Below, piece by piece: positions 39,106-48,985 of a stretch of 64,000 nucleotides of DNA. The notes under the pieces were generated by a model that saw nothing but the letters and a program-made list of their open reading frames with translations, searched no databases and was not told the origin of the DNA. The stretch lies in assembly GCA_026874595.1 (NCBI GenBank), contig CM049306.1, forward strand, positions 93,301,642 to 93,365,641. Reading direction: 5' to 3'. The number at the start of each line of letters is the position of its first letter. Position 1 is the first letter of the stretch. The position numbers and the translations under genes were made by a program. The DNA is from Sipunculus nudus. Lineage: Eukaryota > Annelida > Sipuncula > Golfingiida > Sipunculidae.

Positions 39106-40414
39106 GTATGTATCAGCATTTATGTCTCCTTCCCAGCAGGGACACTCGTCACATCATTGTATTGTGAGGTAGATGCCACAGGAGACATCCCCTCTGTCTA
39201 ATGACATCCATGTAATCTGGGTAGGTCATCTGGTGCCCACCTCTAATGGCCTTTCCACTGAGCGTATCATTTCCCATGAATGTGCTTGACATCACTGCAT
39301 TCTATGCTCAGTGGTATCACTAAATCCCTCTGTGTGTTTCCAAGCAGTGTATTTTTTTCCTGTTTTTACGCCACCATTCATCTTCCATATTTTACATCAG
39401 GTGAGCAAATCAGGCATAATCAACTTCAAACATGGTGCCATGTATGTCATTATTGTGTATTGGAAGATGAACGCTCAAGAACACTTTGTATTCTGCCGAC
39501 TTAAACTTTTGGGCAGTATTTTTCTTTGAAGTATTTAATAATCTTTATTACGTTGTGCCTTCTGTTGTGACCATATACCTTGAATATGACAAAAGAAAAA
39601 TTAATCTGTAAAAGAGCACACAACTGTCTATTCTGAAGTTCAGAATTATGGATCAGTTGGTGTAGTTATAGTTTATGCAAATATTACACATTTCATCATC
39701 CTTGTGTGCAAGTTTTCTCATGACCCTCAGACCCTTGAGAAACAATGTTTCAGTGTTCATATAAATTGGTGGACATTTGCTTGGGTTGCGGTGGGTGGGC
39801 GTTATTATTGACCCTGGTGTGTCTGCCATACACACTCGCCACAGACTATACTTAAACAGACTGTATGTAAACACACGGGGCATGCCTGCCACAGGCAAAC
39901 CTGCAAACGTTCCCACAAGCTATGCCCACACAAGAAAGCTCATTTCTGTGTTATATTTCCTTATTACCATAATATATTGCAGACTGGGGTCTTGTCCTCT
40001 GCGGAGAAGGGCAAAGTCAGCAAACAACTTGTCCTCATTTTATTAATTACTGATGTTACCCTGGCCTGGCTGTGGATCATGTAAAATCTGTATAATTATT
40101 CTGGCCACATGCCACTGTTGACACTGAACCCATATCGTGTCAGTTAGAATTCGATTAAAACAAGGCAGGGTAGGCCTGACAATCAGATTGTTGGCTTCTA
40201 ATGCTATTTTGTTGCTCAATTAGCAAAACCCAGCATGTGACTCACAAACCTAGGTTCAAATGAGTCAGGAGTACAGAACATAATTTTCAGATTGTTAATG
40301 GAGTAAAAGACAAGCAGTGAGTTTAAATAAACCGTAGAAAGGTCTCCCTACCTAGGGTCGACCAGGATTTGTATTTCACAGTTTTGTTTCCATTGTTCAA
40401 GTAGAGTCATTGTA
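39106..40414. other. Non-coding stretch after the candidate exon
   Basis: If the exon at 38921-39105 is real, this is intron. Otherwise it is intergenic. Overlapping frames of 72-89 codons between 39280 and 40046 have no supporting signals. Confidence 0.45.
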
Positions 40415-41374
40415 TCCCCAGAAAAAGTCGGGGGATACTATGTTTTCATACCGGTCCCCCTGCTGCCGCCGCATATAAATCTTGTTGGCGCGATAACTCA
40501 AAAAATATTTCAAGAATCTTTACCAAACTTGGTATATGTATAGATATGGGTGAGAGGACGACTCCTATTTAAAATGAGGTCATGACCTTGACTAGGAGAG
40601 TGTCCTTGACCTTGAATATGTCCAATTTTCGGGAAAATCACACAAATTCTTAAATATCTCAAGAAATCTTGCATGGATTGATCCCAAAATCAAGTTGATG
40701 GAAGATCATGGATAGGGTTGTCATGTTCCAAAAACTAATTGCGCCACCTGTTATTCTTTACTTGTTTCATGCCGTTTAATACCCCCAAAATTGCTACTTG
40801 ACAGTACTGTGAGCATTATAAGTAAAAAACTAACAGACAGATTTCTTTTATATTATGCATATACATAGATGTGGGTTATGGGATGATGTTTATTTAAATT
40901 GGGGTCATGACCTTTCCTATGAGAGTGGCCTTGACCTTAAATATTGCCATATATGGTGAAAATCACACAAAATCATTAATATCTCAATAAGGGATGCATG
41001 GATTGGTCCAAAAATCAACTTGACCGAAGATCTTGGATAGTGTTGTCATGTACCAGAAACTGATAGCGCCACCTGTTATTCTTTTACTTGTTTTCATGCC
41101 GTTTAATACCCCATCATTGCCACTTAACAGTACTGTGAGCATTATAAGTCAATAACTAATGGACTAATTTCTTTCATATTATGCATTTACATTGCCATGG
41201 GTTAGGGGATGATATATATTGAAACTGGGGTCATGACCTTTTCTATGAGAGTGACCTTTTCTATGAGTGTGGTCTGATATTAATTGTTGCTGAAGATGGG
41301 GGCCTATTCTTAAAGGGGGGGGGGATTAATTGTCTGGGGATACTATGGCACCTGTGGTGCCAAGAAATATCTAG
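40415..41374 (+). mobile_element. Family A Helitron-like element, core-less copy A2
   Basis: It has the same ends as A1 and A3. It starts with a TATCCCCAGA hairpin (right arm altered to TCGGGGGATA), followed by ACCGGTCCCC and a short CTGCTGCCGCCGC tract. It ends with TGTCTGGGGATA, a perfect hairpin GGCACC-TGT-GGTGCC (41347-41361), and CTAG (41371-41374) before TT. It lacks the 288-bp half-site array entirely. Instead it has about three diverged copies of the 5' module spaced near 326 bp (around 40505, 40830 and 41157). A poly-G run at 41317-41324 lies near the 3' end, as in the other copies. Confidence 0.8.
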
Positions 41375-43334
41375 TTGATATATTAAATATATTATACATT
41401 AACAGTCATTATCATAGCAATCAGTGGGGCCTGCGGGCACTGACAAGGACCATTTGTTACATAAAATGAACATTGAGCCAGAAATTCTCCATGGCCATCT
41501 CTTCATTTACAATTTAAACATCTATCTATACATTACTTGCCACAGGCCATAGGGGCGGTGACAATAAAGGTAACTTTTAACAGCCATTAGGTACGCATGT
41601 TTGGTGCCTCATCAAATGTGATCCAGTGCCCATAAAGATGGAAGGGTCTGTATATATGAGACCTGTAGTTAGGCAATTTACACCAAGGTCAGTTGCCAAG
41701 TACCTGTTACATGTTATATTGAGGACCTGTGTATATGGGGAACAATGTAAAAGTACCTTTATTATTAACAGAACTAAAGTATAAACATTTGTATGCAATA
41801 GAAAACGTTTGCTTTACTGCGGTTTGAACATGATAGAAAATCACATGGCCTTTAGATTGTTTCTTTAACCTATTATTAGTATTGTATAAAATAAACATTA
41901 AGTGTATTTTATGAAAAAAAACTCTACAGTTATATGGAAATTCTTCTTAATATATTGAGATATAACAAGTTTTGTGCAGGAACCAAAACCTTGATGGATA
42001 AAAAGTTTATGATTAATCAGTTAAATCAGAGTTTGTTGATCCTTGGTTGTGATAATATTTTGTAAATATGGTGATAACCTATGTTATATGATGTAGAGTA
42101 TGTAATTTGCGGTTCATGGAGGGTGACCTTTATGTATATAAAAGTTTGATGGATGTGATTACCACCAGGTCTGAGGTTGTAGTCCTGCTCTGTCAGGTTA
42201 TAAAATAAAGATCCCTGTTCATTCACCACATCCTCATCAGATGACACATTATATATATACACTAAATCTGTGTGATTCAGTGGTCTGCTTCAGTCAATCT
42301 GTAATATGTAATTAAATGTATAATAGGTATATTCAATTATCCAATTTTTATCCAGTATAAATATTTCCAGAGTAGACAAAACTCTTGCATGGACAAGCAT
42401 GGGATCATTTGGGGTTTTATTAATGTGTATTGGGTTATGGAAATGTCTAAGGGGTCTGTCACTCAACCTGCAGTGTCTGGTACTCTTGTAATATTAAAAT
42501 TGTAAGAGGTCAGACTCAATAAGGGGAAGGAGGCTCTTTAGGTACTAAAATACTGGGGAGTTTGCATTCATTATATACTTTATCAGGAAGAGTCTGTGAA
42601 GCTGTGTTTACACTACACCTGTATTCACTATATATGGTATCAAATACCATCTTACTGCCTCCCAAATGCATGTTCTGTTTACACTACACCCATATCCATT
42701 CACATTTTGATCAAGATTGGTAATTAGATCCAGATAGAAATGTGAATGAATATGGTAAAACAACATCAGGATTTAGTTTTGTTACCAAATTTATTAATAT
42801 GGTGATCACTTTATAACAGATATGTAAGCATGTATATGAGCACATAAACATATATAATACTTGTCATTAGTATAAAATTGTTATATACATTTAGAATTGA
42901 TACAGTAGTATTTAAAAAACTTTAGAAAACGTCTTAAAATCATTTATTTTTATATTTTAGTCAAGGGTGGGCTTTTGTCCAAGTCTGCACTTTTAGGGTT
43001 GGGGTTTTGACCAGTGGGCTCTTGTCCAGTGGGCTTTTGTCTGTCACCCGTACTGGATACCCCTATTTTGGGACCCACTATTTACATGCAGTGTATTGAA
43101 TACTCGATACTGTATGTTGAATTCAGTATTGGGGGAAAGAGTAATGGACATGCTAGTAGTAGTGTAAAATTGGTTTCATCAAACTAAAACATTTCAATCT
43201 TTTAGACACCTCAGCCACTGCTATTATGGCATTAACATTAGTATCAGCTTTGAAGTTTTATTATGCGGCAGTGATTCTAAGAGTCTGGGGTTGTAATTGT
43301 ATGGTAATTGAAATTTATTAGTGTCTTTATTGTA
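41375..43334. other. Non-coding stretch between elements A2 and A3
   Basis: Unique A/T-rich sequence of about 2 kb. Near 42970-43050 the words GGGCTTTTGTCC/GGGCTCTTGTCC recur three or four times at short spacing, a small imperfect tandem. No gene is supported. Confidence 0.5.
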
Positions 43335-43375
43335 TCCCCAGACAAAGTCTGGGGATACTATGTTTTCATACCGGT

Positions 43376-43417
43376 CCCGCCGCCGCCGCTGCCGCCGCCG
43401 CTGCCGCCGCCGCCGCC
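43376..43417. repeat. (CCG)n / CTG-interrupted trinucleotide tract
   Basis: About 13 GCC/CCG triplets with two CTG-type interruptions, in the 5' region of A3. The same spot in A1 has only TCCCGCCGCCGCGGCC, and A2 has CCCTGCTGCCGCCGC, so this copy has expanded. An open frame with a proline run across it is a by-product. Confidence 0.85.
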
Positions 43418-44010
43418 ACATATAAATCTTGTTGGCGCGATAACCCAAAAAATATTTCACGGAACTTTACCAAACTTGGTATATGTATAGATATGGGTGA
43501 GAGGACGACGCCTATTTAAAATGAGGTCATGACCTTTACTAGGAGAGTGTCCTTGACCTTGAATAGGTCCAATTTTGGGGAAAATCACACAAATTCTTTA
43601 ATATCTCAAGAAATCTTGCATAGGTTTATCCTAAAATCAAGTTGATGGAAGATCATGGATAGGGTTGTCATGTTCCAGAAACTGGTGGCGCCACCTATTA
43701 TTCTTTACTTGTTTTCATGCCGTTTAATACTCCCAAAATTGCCACCTTACAGTACTGTGAGCATTATAAGTCAAAAACTAATGGACAGATTTCTTTTATA
43801 TTATGCATATACATAGGTATGGGTTATGGGATGATGGTTATTTAAATTGGGGTCATGACCTTTCCTATGTTAGTGGCCTTGACCTTGAATATTGCCATAT
43901 ATGGTGAAAATCACACTCCTCTTATGATATCTCCAGTGTTGATAGCCATATAGATTTCAAACATGACTTATGTATGGCCCACCACTAAAGTAAGAACCCT
44001 ATAGGTTCGA

Positions 44011-46980
44011 GGGTCATGAGGTCAAAGGTCAAGGTCACTGGACTGGCATTTTAAAATATACTGTGGATGCATTTTAAGCCAAACTTTCATCCCAGGTCTT
44101 CCATCTTGAATATATAGCTCACTTGCCAATATTGGATGATCCATAGAAATTTTGGGGTCACAAGGTCAAAGGTCAAGGCCACAGGAGCTATCTGTCCAAA
44201 AATTAGTTTCTGGATGACAATTCCTTCTTTTATTGATGTATGGATTTCAAACTTGACTTGTATTTGACCCATTGGAAAAGCAAGACCTGAATTGATTTTG
44301 GGGTCATGAGGTCAAAGGTCAAGGTCACAGGAAACCTCTTTAAAAAGGTTGTGGATGCAATTTCAGCCAAAAAATTCATCCGAGATCTTTCATCTTGCAC
44401 ATATAGTTCACCTGCCAAGATTGGAAGACCCCTATCAATTGTGAGGTCACAAGGTCAAAGGTGAAGGTCACAGGAGCCATCTGTCCAAAAATTAGTTTCT
44501 GGATGATAATTCCTGCTTTTATTGATGTATGGATTTCAAACTTGACTTGTATTTGACCCATTGGAAAAGCAAGACCTGAATTGATTTTGGGGTCATGAGG
44601 TCAAAGGTCAAGGTCACAGGACAAATTTAAAAAGGTTGTGGATGCAATTTCAGCCAAAAAAATCATCTGAGATCTTTCATCTTGCACATACCATTCACCT
44701 GCCAAGAGTGGAAGACCCCTATCAATTTTGAGGTCACAAGGTCAAAGGTGAAGGTCACAGGAGCCATCTGTCCAAAAATTAGTTTCTGGATGATAATTCC
44801 TGCTTTTATTGATGTATGGATTTCAAACTTGACTTGTATTTGACCCATTGGAAAAGCAAGACCTGAATTGATTTTGGGGTCATGAGGTCAAAGGTCAAGG
44901 TCACAGGAAACCTCTTTAAAAAGGTTGTGGATGCAATTTCAGCCAAAAAATTCATCCGAGATCTTTCATCTTGCACATATAGTTCACCTGCCAAGATTGG
45001 AAGACCCCTATCAATTGTGAGGTCACAAGGTCAAAGGTGAAGGTCACAGGAGCCATCTGTCCAAAAATTAGTTTCTGGATGATAATTCCTGCTTTTATTG
45101 ATGTATGGATTTCAAACTTGACTTGTATTTGACCCATTGGAAAAGCAAGACCTGAATTGATTTTGGGGTCATGAGGTCAAAGGTCAAGGTCACAGGACAA
45201 ATTTAAAAAGGTTGTGGATGCAATTTCAGCCAAAAAAATCATCTGAGATCTTTCATCTTGCACATACCATTCACCTGCCAAGAGTGGAAGACCCCTATCA
45301 ATTTTGAGGTCACAAGGTCAAAGGTGAAGGTCACAGGAGCCATCTGTCCAAAAATTAGTTTCTGGATGATAATTCCTGCTTTTATTGATGTATGGATTTC
45401 AAACTTGACTTGTATATGTCCCATTGGAAAAGCAAGACCAAAATTGATTTTGGGGGCATGAGGTCAAAGGTCAAGGTCACAGGACACATCTTTAAAAAGA
45501 TGTGGATGCATTTTCAGCCAAACATTTCATCTCAGATCTTTCATCTTGCACATATAGTTCACCTGCCAAGAGAGGAAGAACCCTATCAATTTTGAGGTCA
45601 CAAGGTCAAAGGTGAAGGTCACAGGAGCCATCTGTCCAAAAATTAGTTTCTGGATGATAATTCCTGCTTTTATTGATGTGTGGTTTTCAAACTTGACTTG
45701 TATATGTCCCATTGGAAAAGCAAGACCTGAATTGATTTTGGGGTCATGAGGTCAAAGGTCAAGGTCACAGGACAAATTTAAAAAGGTTGTGGATGCAATT
45801 TCAGCCAAAAAAATCATCTGAGATCTTTCATCTTGCACATACCATTCACCTGCCAAGAGTGGAAGACCCCTATCAATTTTGAGGTCACAAGGTCAAAGGT
45901 GAAGGTCACAGGAGCCATCTGTCCAAAAATTAGTTTCTGGATGATAATTCCTGCTTTTATTGATGTATGGATTTCAAACTTGACTTGTATATGTCCCATT
46001 GGAAAAGCAAGACCAAAATTGATTTTGGGGGCATGAGGTCAAAGGTCACGGTCACAGGACACATCTTTAAAAAGATGTGGATGCATTTTCAGCCAAACAT
46101 TTCATCTCAGATCTTTCATCTTGCACATATAGTTCACCTGCCAAGAGAGGAAGAACCCTATCAATTTTGAGGTCACAAGGTCAAAGGTGAAGGTCACAGG
46201 AGCCATCTGTCCAAAAATTAGTTTCTGGATGATAATTCCTGCTTTTATTGATGTGTGGTTTTCAAACTTGACTTGTATATGTCCCATTGGAAAAGCAAGA
46301 CCAAAATTGATTTTGGGGTCATGAGGTCAAAGGTCAAGGTCACAGTATACATCTTTAAAAAGGTTGTGGATGCAATTTCAGCCAAAAAATTCATCTGACA
46401 TCTTTCATTTTGCACATATAGTTCACCTGCCAAGAGTGGAAAACCCCTTTCAATTTTGAGGTCACAAGGTCAAAGGTGAAGGTCACAGGAGCCATCTGTC
46501 CAAAAATTAGTTTCTGGATGATAATTCCTGCTTTTATTGATGTATGGATTTCAAACTTGACTTGTATATGTCCCATGGGAAAAGCAAGACCCAAATTGAT
46601 TTTGGGGTCATGAGGTCAAAGGTCAAGGTCACAGGACACATCTTTAAAAAGATGTGGATGCATTTTCAGCCAAACATTTCATCTCAGATCTTTCATCTTG
46701 CACATATAGTTCTCCTGCCAAGAGAGGAAGAATAATATCAATTTTGAGGTCACAAGGTCAAAGGTGAAGGTCACAGGAGCCACCTGTAAAAAAAATTAGT
46801 TTCTGGATGAAAATTCCTGCTTTATTGATGTATAGATTTCAAACTTGACTTGCATATGTCCCATTGGAAAAGCAAGACCCAAATTGATTTTGGGGTCATG
46901 AGGTCAAAGGTCAAGGTCACAGGACACATCTTTAAAACAATCAAGGTCACAGGACCAACATCTTCAACAAGATTGTGGAT
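44011..46980 (+). repeat. 288-bp tandem array of element A3 with higher-order (576-bp) duplications
   Basis: The anchor GGGTCATGAGGTCAAAGGTC (or close variants) recurs at about 44011, 44301, 44590, 44877, 45166, 45453, 45741, 46028, 46316, 46605 and 46893, a mean spacing of 288 bp. Subtypes follow the anchor. One type has GGAAACCTCTTT (44301, 44877), one has GACAAATTTAAAAAGG (44590, 45166, 45741) and one has GACACATCTTTAAAAAGATG (45453, 46028). The order is A B A B C B C D, so two adjacent dimers (about 576 and 575 bp) were duplicated recently. The last unit is truncated. Confidence 0.95.
44017..46920 (+). promoter_or_regulatory. Array of nuclear-receptor half-site clusters (DR1 + extended half-site)
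   Basis: Nearly every unit contains AGGTCAAAGGTCAAGGTCA. This is a perfect DR1 (AGGTCA-A-AGGTCA, the HNF4/RXR-type element) directly followed by a third half-site that forms TCAAGGTCA, the consensus for FTZ-F1/SF-1 and ERR monomers. A second cluster, about 150 bp away in each unit, reads AGGTCA-CA-AGGTCA-A-AGGTGA-AGGTCA. About eleven of the first kind are in A3 and three in A1. What is seen is the sequence; binding is inferred from receptor specificity and has not been shown. Confidence 0.5.
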
Positions 46981-47111
46981 TGTTAGATGGAAGAAACAAT
47001 AAATATGCCAAGTGTCAGTATATGCTGCCAAAATTGGGGGTCTGTTCTTAAAGGGGGGGGGCTACTATGTCTGGGGATACTCTGGCACCTGCGGTGCCAA
47101 GAAATGTCTAG

Positions 47112-48643
47112 TTATTTTAGTGTTTTCCCAGATGCTTTGTGATTAATTCCTGATTGCAGTGTCAAAACCACATTTACTTGGTAATCATTTAAAAGAAGTA
47201 ATTGGACCTCCTTATTTGTGTATTAACTCACCATCAGGACTTCATTACAGCAGTATAATGAAGTAAGGGTAGGTATACAGAGAGTGAATATTCAGCTGGA
47301 TGGTGATGTTGGAGTCCTCCAGTCTGAGTAGGGGCTTTATTATACAGTGCCTGGTGTGTGTCACCAGAGACGCTGTCATTGGACACATGTCTGGTGATCT
47401 GTTGCTCACTTTGAGCCTCCCCATGAATGACAAATAACAAAACACTGATTAATGTTGTTGAATCCTGTAGTGTTATTGTGCATGGCATCATGGGAGACAA
47501 ACATATGAAGACTGTGCTTAGCACAGGAGACTTGTTGCTAGACTGTGTGTAATCAGACTGAAGGATAATCCACTAGAGATTAGCCTGATTAGAATAAAGA
47601 CAATAGTAGGGGCGGTTACTGAACAGGGGGCGGGTTCCCTAATGGTAGGCATCAGCTGTGGAGTTTGAGAAATAGACATAGGTTATAACACCTGCATGGA
47701 CTTGACATCAGGCCCTCTACAAATTAGTGAAGGATGAACCAGGGTGCATGAATACCACAACCTGACATAAGGTCACTGAGGTTGGCAATGCTTGGTGGTT
47801 TAATGGTGTGGTTGGTCCACTTTTCCCATGATGTCAGGAGCACCTGATGTGCCCCCCCCCCAACCCCCCTTGTTGAATAAAATCCTGTTGTTACAGTCCC
47901 TGTCTCATTACAAGCAGTGTGGTGGAGCTACACAAACTGCCTGAGACAGGGATTAATATTTTGTACTTTAAACCCTCTGGAGTAGAAGCTCAGGGTTTGT
48001 ACCTTCCACCCTCTTCAGTGGTTAGATATGGTCGCTGAGGAAGACTTTGTGCCCTGGATAAAGGAGTGACCTCTCCTCCCCTTCAGTCTGTATATCTGGG
48101 CTGTTTAACCCGCAGGCACCCAGCCAGAGTGACTCCTGTGTACCCCACCACCATACCAGGTAACGTGTAAATAACTGGCACGAGTCTTTGTCTGACATTC
48201 ACTGCTGGTGTTATCAGCCACACAACCTGAATCACATCTGGATTTAACTAAGACTAAGAGCTTTTTTTACTCTGATGATGGAACATGACTTCCCCTGTTA
48301 TTTGATTCCTGAAGAAAAATCATGTGCAAGATATCGAGTCCTTATTTGGGTGACATACCTTTCAGATAAACATGAAATACCTGCACACTCTGTAAGTCTG
48401 TTAATTTGAAGTGATAAAACGAATGTCACAGAAAATGTATATTTATATTAACAATGGAAAATACTTGATGATATATATGTTAATTACTCTGATCATCCCT
48501 GATTGATCTCAGCTTGTGAGCCCTGTTGGGATCAGCTGTAGACTTCATTCACAGTCAGTTCAGTAATTGATTTACTATTTAAATTCATTGAGATATAAAC
48601 TGTTTTCCATCATATTTATTTATAGACAGAGGTTAATTTCTTT
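47112..48643. other. Non-coding stretch between element A3 and the 57-bp minisatellite
   Basis: Unique sequence with a C-rich patch near 47851-47869. Overlapping minus-strand frames near 47234-47524 have no supporting features. Confidence 0.5.
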
Positions 48644-48985
48644 CCACTTGCAGTATGTTGCACCAATGTATTTGATATTATGTAAAACACATTTTTCTTA
48701 CCATTTGCAGTATATTGCACCAATGGATTTGATATTATGTGAAACACATTTTTCTTTCCATTTGCAGTGTATTGCACCAATGTATTCGATATAATGTAAA
48801 ACACATTTTTCTTACCATTTGCAGTGTATTACACCAATGTATTTAATATAATGTAAAACACATTTTTCTTACCATTCGCAGTGTATTACACCAATGTATT
48901 TAATATAATGTAAAACCCATTTTTCTTACCATTTGCAGTATATTGCACCAATGTATTCAATATTATGTAAAACCCATTTTGATCT
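48644..48985. repeat. 57-bp minisatellite, six copies
   Basis: CCAYTTGCAGTRTRTTGCACC-type starts lie at 48644, 48701, 48758, 48815, 48872 and 48929, exactly 57 bp apart. The rest of each unit is AATGTATTTGATATTATGTA and then AAACACATTTTTCTTA. Because 57 is a multiple of three, repeated open frames appear on both strands. Each unit contains a pyrimidine tract followed by CAG. Confidence 0.95.

Larger units (their letters stand above)
43335..47111 (+). mobile_element. Family A Helitron-like element, long copy A3
   Basis: The 5' hairpin is perfect (43333-43357: TATCCCCAGAC, AAA loop, GTCTGGGGATA). Its left arm is repeated as a perfect inverted 12-mer, TGTCTGGGGATA, at 47068-47079. The 3' hairpin GGCACC-TGC-GGTGCC lies at 47084-47098, and the element ends CTAG (47108-47111) before TT. 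After the 5' hairpin comes an expanded CCG/CTG-type trinucleotide tract (about 43376-43417). Two diverged 5' units with GACCTTGACCTTGAAT follow, and then about ten 288-bp units. The architecture is that of non-autonomous Helitron2/Helentron elements (HINE, 'pearl'-like), which in bivalves also carry tandem cores. No replicase is encoded. This is the best-preserved copy and is likely the youngest. Confidence 0.8.

Noticed and set aside
43224-43490. ORFs with a proline-rich or arginine-rich run
   Set aside because: They are produced by the CCG trinucleotide tract read on either strand in the 5' region of element A3.
44087-46735. A dozen near-identical 61-67-residue ORFs on both strands
   Set aside because: They repeat at 288 or 576 bp because they are frames through the tandem core of element A3. 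The frames exist on both strands at once and the same occurs in A1. There is no start context or domain.
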